NCBI GenBank assembly: GCA_028023455.1
Contig: JAQFVV010013292.1
Span: forward strand, 103,773 to 167,772
Length of the DNA stretch: 64,000 bases
DNA from: Epiperipatus broadwayi
Lineage: Eukaryota; Onychophora; Udeonychophora; Euonychophora; Peripatidae
Reading direction: 5' to 3'
This document shows positions 1-10,735 of this stretch, one piece after another. The stretch's first letter is position 1, and every line of letters starts with the position of its first letter. The position numbers were made by a program, and so were the translations under genes. The notes under the pieces were generated by a model. It saw only the letters and a list, made by a program, of their open reading frames with translations. It had not been told where the DNA came from and ran no database searches.

Positions 1-600
1 TTTGTTAAATAATCCACTAATCCAGATATTCATTAAACACTAAAAAAAAATATACATTTGCAAATTTATTTAAGATATCTACTGTAATTTGAATGTTTTA
101 TTGTAAATGTAATATTATTTACTGTAATCAAAATATGGAAATGAAATGAAAACATGATATAGGCACACATGCTGTTATATGAATGATAATTATCCTGACT
201 AAACATAATTGAGATGGCTATGGGTTAAACATATTTTTTTTTACTGATTATAATATCCGCACATGGATGGGTGTCAATAAATAGATCAGAAGAAACATTT
301 AAACAAAAAACAAACACTATTCTACAAATAAATAAGACAGCTATGCATTAACTTAACTTGTATGACAATTCCTGTAATAACTCATTCTCCCTTTCTTGCA
401 TTAAATACTTCACTAAATATAATAAAAATAATAAATGCTGGTAAAATTGCCAACCAAAATTCATAAGCAATTCACATATAAGGTTTTAGACTATTAACAG
501 AAAAGATTTTTAAAAAGTTGAGGCTATTTCATTTTTTTTTTTTTTGTTAAACATAGTTATTCACCATTGAAACAATATATTTTAATTACTTGTGCCCCAT
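1..600. other. AT-rich non-coding stretch
   Basis: No open frame, repeat unit or splice-supported exon was recognised. Only short A and T homopolymer runs are visible. Confidence 0.5.
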
Positions 601-663
601 TCTGAAGGTCACAATATATATATATATAAATGATATTTATACTAACCATGAGTCGTATATAAT

Positions 664-798
664 TACCATGTGTAATTATTAAACACAATCATGACATAAT
701 TATATTTTTTACTATATGATTATTATTCATAATTATTGTATAAAGCATTTCACTTGTATTCTACACAATTATTGCATGTATTTTTATACCTTATTGCT

Positions 799-800
<2 letters not shown>
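664..800 (+). repeat. Copy 1 of a direct repeat of about 130 bp
   Basis: This stretch and 2188-2320 align along their whole length. Both open with ACCATGT(GT)AATTATTA, share ACACAATCAT, TTATTATTC(A/G)TAATTATTG and a run ending in ATGTATTTTTATAC. They lie in the same orientation 1.5 kb apart. The second copy abuts the terminus of a decayed Penelope-like element, so the repeat may be a piece of that family's end or a separate short element. It has no coding capacity. Confidence 0.6.
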
Positions 801-830
<30 letters not shown>

Positions 831-832
831 GT
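801..832. repeat. (CA)n/(TA)n microsatellite
   Basis: A short CA run passes directly into about eleven TA dinucleotides. Similar short TA tracts occur at 616-630, 4740-4757 and 31988-32010. Confidence 0.9.
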
Positions 833-839
833 ATACTTC

Positions 840-2100
840 CTTGGTCTTAAACACTGCACTCTCCTCGCTCCCTCCAAAAGTGTGGTTTTTTCACCTAATA
901 TAGTCTTTGATATAAAAAGGAGGATTTCTGATTTCTGTCAGCTTTGCTATGTGTCAGTGGTGATTTTAGTTCAGCTGTCTCATTGTCAATCCCCAAACTG
1001 GTTGATGTAGTTTCAGCTTCACTATTGTTGTGTTTTTCTTCACTGTCTTATTTTTTACTGTTAATAGATATCTTAGTTGATTTTTATACCTCTGAAGCTT
1101 TACACCCTGCTTCATTTCAATTTCTGCCAATTGATTTGCAATATTTCTCATGATGGTGCCATCTCTGAATTTTTAATTTATTCAATGACCAAATGCTGTC
1201 ATCTATCTTGAACTTTTTTTTAATATTATGGTTTTGTTAACTGTTTGTCAGGTAGGTAACAAGATTGACAATTTATTTCTTCGTCTTTGTTCCTCATCTA
1301 GTAATTCTATTTTTCTCTCCCCTACATTATTTTTTTAAAAATATTTACCAAATTTTTTACTCCCATCTCTCCCACTTTTATTAATATTCCTCCAGTAATT
1401 TAGTGTTTAATTTCATTTCCCTCTATATAATTATCTATTTTAACCAACTTCTTTTCATAAAAGCATTTTTCCCATTTAATATTATCTTTTTCACTTTCTT
1501 AGTTTTTAATAGCACATTTATATTTTCTGCATGCTTTTCCCCTCTGTTTTATACTTTTACTCATTCACACTTTTCAAAATTCTTACCTAGAATCCTGTGT
1601 GCCACTTTTTCCTACTTTATCACACCAGTCCCCCAACAAACTCTTCCATGATTTCTTCTACTTTAAATTTATATTCTTCTAACTTTTTCTTATCTCTCAT
1701 TCTCCATCCATATCTTTCACTACTCTTTTTAGTTTTGTTAATATTTTACATCACATTACTATCCATTTCTATTATAAAGAAAATATGATCACATACTTTT
1801 CATTATCAAATATTAATTTTCTGTACTTTATTCATTCCCTCTTTCTCTACTAATGATAATATATTGTGTGAAATATACTATTTCTAGAGTATTGTCCCTC
1901 ATAAATATCTGATAAATTTCGAACACTCAAATTCACTCTGACAAAAAAATTTTAAAAACTAATCTGCCTTGTTATCCATGTCATCAATTTCTTTAATGTG
2001 CTCATTTATATCCCTTATAACTACTATTTTCTTTCCTTTTTTTGAAACTCTGTATATCCTTAACTAGGCAGTGTTTTAACCTTATAAGATCATGTATTCA
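840..2100. other. T-rich degenerate non-coding stretch
   Basis: The + strand is strongly pyrimidine-biased and carries only chance frames of 60-82 codons made of Phe/Ser/Leu. The bias resembles the antisense strand of an A-rich retroelement such as the LINE at 27.9-30.9 kb, but no reverse transcriptase or endonuclease motif could be read on either strand. Origin is unresolved. Confidence 0.3.
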
Positions 2101-2187
2101 GCATTCTTGATTATTAATGGTGTGCTTCAGATGCAAATCTATTTTTTTATTTATGTTTTATTTTTATATTTAAATAATATTTACACA

Positions 2188-2320
2188 TACCATGTAATTA
2201 TTACACACAATCATTATACATAATCATTATGTCTTTTTACTATAAAATTATTATTCGTAATTATTGTATAAAGATTTTATTCTACGCAATTATATGTATT
2301 TTTATACATTATTGTTCTAC
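2188..2320 (+). repeat. Copy 2 of the direct repeat of about 130 bp
   Basis: Partner of 664-800 in the same orientation, slightly shorter because of small deletions. It lies immediately outside the inverted arm (2392-2880) of a decayed Penelope-like element. Confidence 0.6.
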
Positions 2321-2391
2321 AGACAAGGGCACAATATATATATATCTAAAATACTAATTTTGATGTCTGTACTTTCTCAAAATATAGGTGA

Positions 2392-2880
2392 AATTCAACA
2401 TCATTTATATTAAATACAGTAATATGCATATATTTTAACTTATTCTTTTAGAAGTACTTTTGACTATAATTTTTTAGTTTTTGTCAACTATATAATGTTG
2501 AATAATTAAAATGCGACATTTTTTATTTTAATGTTTGATGATTTATTAATGCTTGGTGATTTCTCAGAGTTAATATAGCCGCTTTTATTGTGGCATTGTT
2601 CAATTTGTACAATTTTTGATTTTATAATCAAATCTAAACCTATATTTACAACTTTTATTATTATCAAACATAATATATGCTCGAGGTTTATTTTCATGAT
2701 TGCTTATCTTTTTGAATTCTGCTCTTTTTTCTAATGTGCATCTAGACTCTTCAATGTATTGTAAATCACATTTACTTATTAATTTATATATAATACAACT
2801 TTGATTAGAATTTAAATGTTTGCTTTTATAGTTATTAATTAATCTATTTGTATTATTTATAATTTCATTATATCAACTTA
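2392..2880 (-). mobile_element. Inverted terminal arm of decayed Penelope-like element 2
   Basis: Read on the - strand, this arm matches two + strand blocks downstream: 2820-2880 pairs with about 3432-3480 (AATACAAATAGATTAATTAA shared) and 2392-2560 pairs with about 4540-4735 (ATCAAACATTAAAATAA and AGTCAAAAG.ACTTCTA shared). Between them, near 2690-2820, the - strand reads CIIYKLISKCDLQYIEES followed by RCTLEKR, which resembles the start of a GIY-YIG nuclease (VIYKI...C...YIGES..TL..R). PLEs commonly carry terminal repeats in inverted orientation and a C-terminal GIY-YIG domain, so this fits a PLE 3' end copied in inverse orientation upstream of the body. Stop codons and deletions make it a relic. 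Confidence 0.6.
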
Positions 2881-2959
2881 TGAAAGTAAAATCTTAAAAC
2901 AACCAAAATATCAACAAGTTAAAATATATCATAGATAAGCAGACAATGTATTTATTTGT

Positions 2960-3490
2960 GGAAGTCATGAAATAATAAATGATTTATTTAATGAATGAAA
3001 TCAGATTAAGGAATTAAAGTGTATTACAACACAAGATAAATGTAATTCCTTACAATTTTTGGATATTAAAGTTTTACATTATGGATACAATTTATATTAT
3101 ATTATGCCAATAAAACCGATTGAAACTAAAGCATTTATCCCATATGAATCAAATGTACTTATAAGTCATAAGTTGTCTGGATTAAAGTCATTCTTACTTT
3201 GAAATGAAAAGTTATGCAAGTATTCCAGTGATAAAATAAAAAATGTGAATTTATTTAAATTGTTGAAAATTGGATCTAATAAAAATGCTATTAATCACAT
3301 GTTAAAAAGTGTCAATAGTATAATAAAACTAAAAATAATACCACAATGAAGTGGATTATGATGCCATTTGTACCAAATAAACATGTTAAGTTATGAGTAA
3401 AATTTGTAATGGTTTCTGTCAAATTAGTTTTTTCTTGACAAATAATACAAATAGATTAATTAATGACTTTAAAAGCAGAAATTTGTGATT
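2960..3490 (+). pseudogene. Reverse transcriptase C-terminal remnant, Penelope-like element 2
   Basis: The frame around 3050-3320 reads LQFLDIKV, then IMPIKPIETKAFIPYESN, then SHKLSGLKSFLL, a stop codon, and LCKYSSDK. Family knowledge: in Penelope-type and related reverse transcriptases an 'FLD..V' strand is followed by a 'Y.KP..T..YL...SNHP..H' segment and then a Lys/Arg-rich linker into GIY-YIG. That order is what is seen here, although the usual HP is altered. A premature stop follows SFLL. The segment sits directly after the inverted arm at 2392-2880 and is continued by the 3' end at 4440-4735 across an unrelated insert. No start codon or upstream RT motifs remain. Confidence 0.55.
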
Positions 3491-4439
3491 TCAGAAAAAA
3501 GAGAAAGAATAGAAATATAAATGGAAAGATATTGTAAACTAAAGGCAATGGAAAAAAGATTACTGAAAGATAAAAGAAATATGAACAATAAAATAGGAAA
3601 AGGCAAATGGATTTGAATATAGAAAAGACTAATATTGTATAATTAGAGTACTAAACTATTTAGAACTAAATAAACAAAAAAAAAATAATAATTTGTAAAA
3701 AGTTGCATTGTTAGGGGATGGATAGCTGATTGGAGATAGCTATTACCATTTATAATAATTAATATCAGATGTAAAACAGTGAAATATATAAATAGTGTGG
3801 GCTGAGTGGAGAAAACTTTTTCTTAAACTTCCTGTGATGGTGCCATTGCTGTTGTGACATGAGATATCAGAAGAAAGAACCCAGTGAAATAACTGTTGGA
3901 AAGTTGTAGCAATGTTTCTGCCACAAAGGATGACATCCAAAAGCCTGAGCCTCTGTGGGTATAGACAGCTAGCTAGGGAACTTAAGCAGACTACACCTGT
4001 CTTATTTTTATTTGTGTATGCTTGCTAAGGCTCTTATGAGAACTGTGGGTTTTAAAATCTTTTTAGTTATTTCAAATTTAAGAATAGGTAAGACAGTGGG
4101 GGAGTGTGTTAAACTGTGAAAGTATTAGCATTTGATAAATTAGTCCTCCAACTCAGGAATTGATTTGATCATATTAGTAAATGCAGAATTTTTAGAAAGG
4201 GATATAACTTCTGAATAATCAGTTGTTGGTGGTCATCAGAATCACTGCAGTTGCAACAACGTCTGCCAGGATGTGAAGTGATATTGCTCAAAGGGACTGA
4301 CAAACCAGTGATAGTTAGCAATGTGGGTATGGTCATATGTAATATGCAAATATATTTTCATATGATTTTTATTCAAATTTTTATAATCTAAATTTTTGTT
4401 ATTTTGTTGGCAATAAGCTTCATAGTTGAATACACAACA
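3491..4439. other. Insert of about 0.8-0.9 kb splitting Penelope-like element 2
   Basis: Comparison with the inverted arm shows the body is continuous up to about 3480 and resumes near 4440-4540, so 800-900 bp has been inserted or swapped in. The insert is less AT-rich (for example 3830-4330) and has no convincing frame. A 65-codon - strand frame at 3743-3940 has no recognisable motif. Terminal repeats and a target duplication could not be fixed, so its class is unknown. Confidence 0.4.
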
Positions 4440-4738
4440 AAAACAAAAAAAAATTATTCAAAGTGAATGGAATGATGCCACAATAACCATAAAACAAAAG
4501 AGACTAGATTAATTTGGAGAAATATAAAGCAATAAGAAATTGTCAATCATCAAACATTAAAATAATAGAATTGTGGGAAAACTGAATAGAATTATGGGAG
4601 TTATAAAATCATGTCTCATTTTGATTATTTAACAATATATAGTTGACAAAGACTAAAAAAGTATATAGTCAAAAGCACTTCTACTAGAATAAGTTCAAAT
4701 ATGTGAATAATACTGTATTTAATATTTATCACAAGTGA
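4440..4738 (+). mobile_element. 3' end of Penelope-like element 2
   Basis: The + strand counterpart of the inverted arm at 2392-2560. Shared blocks include ATAGTTGACAAA.ACTAAAAAA and GAATAAGTT.AAATAT, followed by an identical TACTGTATTTAATAT. It ends just before a TA microsatellite and the 5' end of the LINE at 4764. Confidence 0.6.
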
Positions 4739-5092
4739 ATTTATATATATATATATACCTTGTCTGCAGAAAAGTTTGCTATTAACATGGAGACCCTTTG
4801 ATTCAACTTGGAGGCCTTAAAAAAGCTAAGCAGGGCAAATTCCTAATGTCCACTCCATACGTTCTTGTTGCAGCTATTATTACTATGTGATTATTCATAT
4901 AGTATACGAACATGGGTGGGCTGCTCATCAACATGCATTAGCCAGCGTGGGGAGTTTATTGGCTTTTTACCTCTGAGTTTAAAATCAAGAAACACCATGG
5001 TCTTTCTTGTCAGTTGCCCAATAAGGCAGAATGAATGTATGTATAAATGATAAATTTTTCCTATGTATACAATCATGACAGACAAGAATAAA

Positions 5093-5293
5093 TCATGGCC
5101 TTTATTTCCAGAAGATTGTAAAGTCACCAACCAAAACAATAGTTGGTGGCCAAAGGTGGAGGGTGCTAAGAATCCCCTGATTGTGGACCCAGGCTGCCAT
5201 TTGATGATGGCTTTTTATTTAGGTATTTACAACTGCAAATCACTTTCAAGTAATGGAAGATTGCAAGAGTTAGATGAAGAACTGTCATATTAA
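5093..5293 (+). pseudogene. N-terminus of LINE copy 1 open frame
   Basis: The frame begins MTDKNKSWPLFPEDCK and continues through NPLIVDPGCHLMMAFYLGIYNCKSL to LQELDEEL, then stops. The same N-terminus starts at about 30546 on the - strand in the second copy, which supports this Met as the element's real start. YNCKSL (normally YNCRSL) is the first strand of the APE-like endonuclease domain. A frameshift near 5280 moves the rest of the endonuclease into the next frame. Confidence 0.7.
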
Positions 5294-5745
5294 ATGGGAC
5301 CTTATTGGACTTTGTGAAGTTAGAAGAAAAGGTGAAGAAACAATTGATTTAAAAAGTGAACATGCACTCTACTATAAAGGCACAAATATTGGAAATACAA
5401 GTGGAGTAAGATTCATTATAAATAAAAAGTGGAAGAACAACATTGTGGAGATTGATGGTGTATTGGACAGAGTGGCAAGATTAGTTTTACAACTTAATAG
5501 CATATATCAAATGCAGATAATTCAGGTTTATGCCCCAACAACTTCTCAGTGGTGAAGTAGTAGATTTTTATATGGATGTGCAAAAGGCTTTTGATCAGAG
5601 TAGACAACATTTTAAAATTGTTATGGGAGACTTTAATGCTAGAATTGGTAAACAAATGAAAGATGAAAATGCTGTAGGTAATTTTGGTTATGGTAATAGA
5701 AATGAGAGAGGACATAGACTTGTGGAGAACAATTTCATAATATGA
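5274..5745 (+). pseudogene. Endonuclease domain fragments of LINE copy 1
   Basis: Two overlapping frames carry the APE-type endonuclease: WDLIGLCEVRRKGEE with its catalytic Glu, GVRFIINKKWK, VARLVLQLN and IQVYAPTTS in the first (to about 5550), and QHFKIVMGDFNARIGKQ with the GDFNA motif in the second (5530-5745). The frame break falls just after YAPTTS, where the domain has also lost sequence. NRNERGH.LVENN follows, as in other LINE endonucleases. Confidence 0.75.
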
Positions 5746-6777
5746 ATTCTTTTTTTGAGAAAAATGTTAAAAGGAAGTTTAACACAGGAAGTGATCATTG
5801 ATTAGTAAAATGTAACATACATGTTAATGCAAAACTAGAGAGATAAAAATTATTAAGAAAAATAATGTTTACAGTTGATATTCCTAATCTTCAGAAACAT
5901 TCTAATGAAATTTAAATTAAAATTTACTAATCGGTTTCAAGTATTAGTAGATTTTGAACGTGATTCAGATTTGAATGAAATTAGTAAGAAAATAACTGAC
6001 ACATTTTTAAAAACTACAACAAAGTTAGCTGGTAGAAAAAAAGCAGCAATTGACCAATAAAATTTCTACTGAGACTAGACAATTTATGAAGAAAAGAAGG
6101 AATATGAAGATATGTAAAAATGAGGTATTAAAAAGGGTTGAATATCTTTAATTTTGTAAAATGGTCCAGAAAAGAGTTGAACATGATATAAGAAAGTATA
6201 ATTGTGAACTTGCGAGGAAAGCTGTAGAAAGGAATAAAAGTCTCGAGAGTATAAAACAACATATTGGTATTAGTAGAAAATTTATATCTACAATAAGAAA
6301 AAAGATGGCATTCTTACTAAAAAGAGAGATGACATCATGAAATGTGTAGAAGATTTCTATCAAGTATTATATAATAATAAAGAACAAGTATCTCCTATAC
6401 CTATTATATCTTCCAAATTGCCCAGAATTTTAAATGGAGACATGCAATTAAATTTATGAATAAAGGAAAGGCTCCAGGTAATGATGAAATTAAAAGAAGC
6501 AGGTGAAAAAATTGACATTTTTTTAGCAAAGTTATATACCAAATGTCTAAATGATAAAGATGTACCAGATGATTGGAAGAATGAGGATTAATATTACTAT
6601 TTGAAATTACAGACCTCGGTCTTTTCTCAATTTTATACAAAATTTTTACTAAGATAATTACAACTCATCTACAGGGAACACTGGATTTCCACCAGCCAAG
6701 AGAACAAGCTAGATTTAAAAGTGGTTTTAGTACAGTAGATCATATCCAGGTATTGAGAGAAGTTATAGAAATGACAA

Positions 6778-7393
6778 ATGAGTATCAGTTGCCATTATGA
6801 TATCGGATTTGTAGATTATGAAATAGCATTTGATTCTATAAACATTTTTTCAGTGATTAAAGCTTTGCATCATCAAGATACAGATCCAGGATATTGTCAT
6901 ATTTTAAAGAATATTTATAAAAATGCAACAGCAACAATTAGATTACATAATGATAGTAGGAAAGTCAACATTGAGAAGGGTGTAAGACAAAGTGACTCCA
7001 AAACAACTGAAAATGGATTTTCTCAAAAATATGAAAATAAAGATTGATTATGATGAGTTAGAAGTTACCAGTTACAAATACCTTGGTCAGATTATTAATA
7101 TAGATGGAAATGTAATGGATGAAATTAATGATAGAATTAAACTTGGTAGGAGTGCTTTTGGTAGGAATAACTTAATACTAAAAGGAAATATGCCTATGTG
7201 TTTGAAAAGGAAGGTTTTTAATAAATGTGTTTTTCCAGTGCTTACTTATCGATATGAGGCTTGGACACTTAATGGAAGAGCTGTAGAGAGACTTCAGATC
7301 CCTCAAAGAAGTATGGGAGAGATGCATGTTGGAAGTAACAAGAAGAGATTGAAAACGCAATATATGGGTAAGAGAACAAACAGGTGTTACTGA
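6778..7393 (+). pseudogene. Reverse transcriptase remnant of LINE copy 1
   Basis: The first frame carries IGFVDYEIAFDSINIFSVIKAL, equivalent to the FLDYEKAFDSI box in the intronic copy (YEKAFD changed to YEIAFD), followed by a finger/palm region ending in IEKGVRQ. The second frame (6992-7393) begins in what is normally post-catalytic sequence: FLKNMKIKIDYDELE, YLGQIINIDGNV and RKVFNKCVFPVLTYRYEAWTL. Compared with the copy at 28613-29461, the segment with FADD is gone, giving a deletion that fuses the two halves. Confidence 0.75.
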
Positions 7394-7660
7394 CCTCATT
7401 GAGCAAATTAAAAGACTGAAGTGGAGTTGGCCTGGACATATTGCTAGGAGAGATGATAATACATGGACAATTGAATTCTTAAACAGAATTCTGAGAGATT
7501 GCAAAAGACCCAGAAAGAGAGCACATGTGAGATGGATGGATGACAAAAAAAAGTGTGCAGGGGTGATGTTGAGAAGCTAAAAATCAGAAAAGATGGATTG
7601 AACCTGGAGAAACCTTTATCCTGCAGTGGATTGATAATGGTTGTTGATGATGATGATGAT

Positions 7661-7829
7661 ATATTAATCTTACCAAATGAGACTGAAACCTCCAGCCACT
7701 TAAGTACTGCCTCTTTAATTATAACTAATCAAGACAACATAAGTAATGGTTTAAGAACTTATATGACAACTAACTTGTAATTATAATATATCTAATAAAC
7801 TACTTAACTAATGATTTAACATAAATCTA
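7661..7829. other. Short spacer between LINE copy 1 and Penelope-like element 1
   Basis: AT-rich sequence with no recognised feature. Confidence 0.4.
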
Positions 7830-8205
7830 AGGAATTTCCTGGAGGTTTGTGGTGATGGTGTTTTAATCATTTTTATTTTAGGCTATTTCCGTCATCTATT
7901 ATGAGTATTGAATGTTTTAGAAAAATTTAACTTTATTTAAATATTCCCAATACATTCAACTGTTAGTAATAACATGCAGGTTAGTATATGCACTCCATTT
8001 TTACAGTTATTATTTTCCCCTCTTCTTCGGGTATTGCTGGCTTGGCCAGTGACAGTACTAGCATGGGAATCGAACCTGCACCCTTAGGATTTTCAGTAAT
8101 GAAATTTTAAAATAATGCTCTAACCAACTAAGCCATTCCACCAAAGGCACCAGTCAGTAGAAATTTCATCCTCATTTCTTCATTTTTTCTTATGAGCAAA
8201 GATGA
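7830..8205 (-). repeat. Inverted terminal repeat with tRNA-like head, Penelope-like element 1
   Basis: Read on the - strand this repeat starts with about 50 bp matching the 3' tail of the element at 10660-10735 (TTGCTC.TAAGAAAAA...GAAATTTCTACTGACT). Next comes a tRNA-like segment with a clear pol III A box (TGGCTTAGTTGG, 8123-8134) and B box (GGTTCGATTCC, 8068-8078), then GGGGAAAATAATA, then the tail AACAGTTGAATGTATT..GAATATTTAAATAAAGTT and CACAAACCT. Copies of the same unit lie at 10736-10945, 34760-35020 and 61208-61745. Alone it would be called a tRNA-derived SINE, but its position and shared tail suggest a PLE terminal repeat. Confidence 0.75.
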
Positions 8206-8462
8206 TTAATGTGTTCCATATATTGTATACACTTACACTAGGTTGACTTAAGCGATTCTTTGCCATTGTTATGTGAGCAGCCTCTATAAATTTTATTCTT
8301 TGTACCTTTTCTTCTTTATCTAATAAAGGTTTGCAATTAAAACCTCCAATTCATTCCCAGAAGCTGAGAAAATTCCTCAGAGATCAAATGAAGCTTTCTT
8401 AAGAGAAAGAATGAATCCTCAAAGGTTTACCAGGTATCAAATGTTGCATTCCATTAATAATA

Positions 8463-8780
8463 TGTAAATGGGGCATTTATTTATATAGCGCTATGTTTAG
8501 AAATTGTAATACACTAAAGATCAGCCTTTCAAGCTAACATACATGCGCTTTTTACGAATGTTAATACTAATAAATGAATACTTTCATTTCCAACACAAGA
8601 TAAAGTCTTTGCGAAAGAATAAAATGAATCCACTTATTCTTTCAACCCAAATGCTTATATATATGGGCAAATCTTAAGTACTGGATATGAAAGCGTGAGG
8701 ATAAACCAATCACATTAAATTACTGTTTACTAAGTCCTAAAAAGTGCATGTATGTTAGCTTGAAAGGCTGATCTTTAGTG
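8463..8780. mobile_element. Foldback/MITE-like insertion inside Penelope-like element 1
   Basis: Inverted arms at 8507-8555 and 8739-8786 are nearly identical (TACACTAAAGATCAGCCTTT and AAGCTAACATACATGC on one strand, their complements on the other). The flanking sequence ATTCCATTAATAAT occurs on both sides (8449-8463 and 8783-8797), a 14-bp candidate target duplication. If it is removed, the surrounding element sequence becomes continuous. No coding capacity. Confidence 0.65.
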
Positions 8781-9069
8781 TATTCCATTAATAATGTAAA
8801 ATGTTTTCTAAAAAATAAACTGAGTGATGAAGACTTGTGCAAGAGTTTCTCAAGCAATAAGAAAATCACTTACTACATTTCATGGAAAAATAAAAGAATG
8901 CCAAAAGAAGAAACTTGCTAATCTACATGGTTATGTCAAAACATAATGTATGAAGCAATGTAACAGATTCTGAAATTTCTGTTTTTAAAAAAGATTGAAC
9001 TTTGCCATTTTACCATCTAATATCCGTTTATTAGATATAATGGCGGCCACTAAGTAGGTCACTTAAAAA

Positions 9070-9270
9070 TTGCTTTTAGAAGAAGCAGCAGAATTATGCT
9101 GCAAAATAAAAATTTTACAAACAACAAAAATTGTAGTCAAACATAAATCTCTCAAAATAGATAGATGTATAATTATTCTCCCTTCTGACAAAGGCAATGC
9201 AACAGTTGTAATGGATACAACTGATTATGATAACAGAATACAAGAACTCACAGCTGGCCAATACAGATAA
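9070..9270 (+). pseudogene. Penelope RT N-terminal fragment with DKG motif
   Basis: A 66-codon frame reading LLEEAAELCCKIKI..., DRCIIILPSDKGNATVV, MDTTDYDNRI and LTAGQYR before a stop. The DKG..TVVMD core is specific to Penelope-type reverse transcriptases, where it lies upstream of the palm motifs. The next expected motifs continue after the stop in shifted frames. Confidence 0.8.
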
Positions 9271-10417
9271 GTGGCAAAAAATCCTATACCAAATACAGAA
9301 ACAAAGTTACAAGCATTGCTCAGAAAGCATTGCAGCACTTCAGTGATTCAAAAAAAAAAAAGAAAATATCATATTTAGCAAAATTCCTCATTTTTATGGT
9401 CTATTGCCAGTTCTAGAAATTCATCTTGCCAAAATTTGTCAAGATATCTTCTAAAATTTCTTAGTCCTTTGGCATACAAGACTTAGTCCTTTGTCAAGGA
9501 TTTTAGATCTTTGTTGAATTAATCAAGAAAAATGAAAATAGAAAGAAGTAACTTGCTGGTAAGCTTTGACGTGGAAAGTCTATTCACAAATGTATCGTGA
9601 GGAAGCATTGTGATAATAGCTTACAAACTAGAACAACTCTTCCTATTTATGTAAAATGGAACTATTAACATTCTGCATAAAACCACCCCTACTTTCAATA
9701 TAACAGAATTCTTCCAAAAAAATCAAGGAATGGTTACGGGCTCACTGTTGCCTTTTCTGATTAGCAATATTTACAAGGAAAAACTTGAAACCACAGTCGT
9801 AAAAACTACGACATATTCACCTAAAGTTTGGCTTCACTATGTGCATGATACATTTGTTATATGGCCTCACAGTGAAGCACTACTATAAACTTTCTGGAAA
9901 CACATCAGCGACCTGTCCCCTTCAATAAAATTCACAATAGAATCAGAACAAGGACAATAATTGCTATTTTTAGATGCTTTTTTTTGACAAGTCTCGCTCA
10001 TAGCAAAATCAAAATTACAGTTTCCTAAAACCTACCCATATAGGAAAATACATAACCTATACATCCAATCACCCCAGAAATACAAAAACATGGACTTATA
10101 TTATCACTATGGAATGGGGCCAAGCATGTTTGTTCAGAAACCAGAGATTTGAAAAAAGAAAACATCTATATAGTACAAACTCTTATGAAAAGAACCTTAA
10201 ATATACAAGTAACAATCAAAAAAAGAATCATTGGTACAATAGTGTACGCATGCATACCAAAAATAGCAAACAAATTAAGGAAAATCTGCAATTGGTATAA
10301 CATTAGAACAGCTTTCCAGAGCCATAACACATTATGAGGAATTCCAACATTTACAAAGTCTATAACCTGGAATGCTGAAAAGAAAAAAACTACATCTATG
10401 AAATACCATGTCGATGA

Positions 10418-10624
10418 ATGTACATAGGTGAGACCAGTTGCCCTATTGAAAAGCACTTGCAAGAACACAAGCTGATAATTAGAAGAGAAAAAACGGATGT
10501 GTCTAAGATAGCAGACCATTATGTACCAGTGAACATATGTTCAATTGGGAAAAAACAAAAATATTGGATAGAGAAGAAAAGGTGCTCACATGACACTGGC
10601 AAACGATCTCATGGTTCAACTTAA
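10418..10624 (+). pseudogene. GIY-YIG endonuclease remnant of Penelope-like element 1
   Basis: The frame begins MYIGETSCPIEKHLQEHK and continues with DVSKIADHYV and IEKKRCSHD. YIGET with a downstream Arg/Lys helix and an 'IADH' strand is the typical end of the GIY-YIG domain that terminates Penelope ORFs. The upstream GIY half is in another frame near 10330-10420. The histidine/asparagine-rich end has decayed. Confidence 0.75.
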
Positions 10625-10735
10625 TGAGACTATACATAATGCATGGGAACCCCTAATCAACTTTGCTCTTAAGAAAAAGTGGATAAATCAGGAAGAACAT
10701 CATTGATAAGTATATGAAATTTCTACTGACTGTTG

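Larger units (their letters stand above)
4764..7660 (+). mobile_element. Decayed non-LTR retrotransposon (LINE), endonuclease-RT type, copy 1
   Basis: A LINE of the type often annotated as 'endonuclease-reverse transcriptase' or 'craniofacial development protein 2-like'. The 5' leader (4764-5060) matches two other copies, at 30570-30870 (-) and 43020-43195 (+). The coding region is broken into several frames. In order they give MTDKNKSWPLFP (5093), an APE-type endonuclease with LIGLCEVRRKG and IQVYAPTTS (5290-5550), VMGDFNARIG (5620-5650), RT motifs around 6640-6990 including REQA.FKSGFSTVDH and a degenerate VDYEIAFDS box, and a C-terminal tail with RLKWSWPGHIARRDD (7410-7460) and RPRKRAHVRWMDD (7507-7545). 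The RT is internally deleted: after GVRQ (6990) the sequence jumps straight to the region beyond the FADD box, so the catalytic Asp pair is missing. The 3' end has a short GAT repeat. It is incapable of autonomous movement. Confidence 0.85.
8206..10735 (+). mobile_element. Penelope-like element 1 (RT and GIY-YIG remnants)
   Basis: The body is in pieces but has diagnostic motifs in order: IILPSDKGNATVVMD at about 9170-9215 (the conserved 'LP.DKG..TVV.D' of Penelope RTs), FYGLLPVLEIH near 9395-9425 (decayed 'YGLPKIHK'), VTGSLLPFLISNIYKEKLE around 9730-9790 ('GSPLSP..ANIY.E'), HYVHDTFVIW at 9836-9865 (the catalytic RYVDDTFV with the first Asp replaced by His), KPTHIGKYITYTSNHPRNTK around 10030-10090, and a GIY-YIG remnant with CMYIGETSCPIEKHLQEHK at 10415-10470. 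Many stops and frameshifts interrupt it. A foldback element (8463-8780) has landed in its N-terminal part. The element is flanked by inverted terminal repeats, an arrangement known for PLEs. Confidence 0.85.

Noticed and set aside
1403-1788. Hydrophobic 63-82 codon frames as membrane proteins
   Set aside because: They arise from the T-rich strand, are Phe/Ser/Leu low-complexity, overlap each other, and have no splice or conservation support.
8050-8140. Functional tRNA gene
   Set aside because: A and B boxes are present, but the anticodon arm carries extra sequence and no cloverleaf forms. It is part of a repeat.
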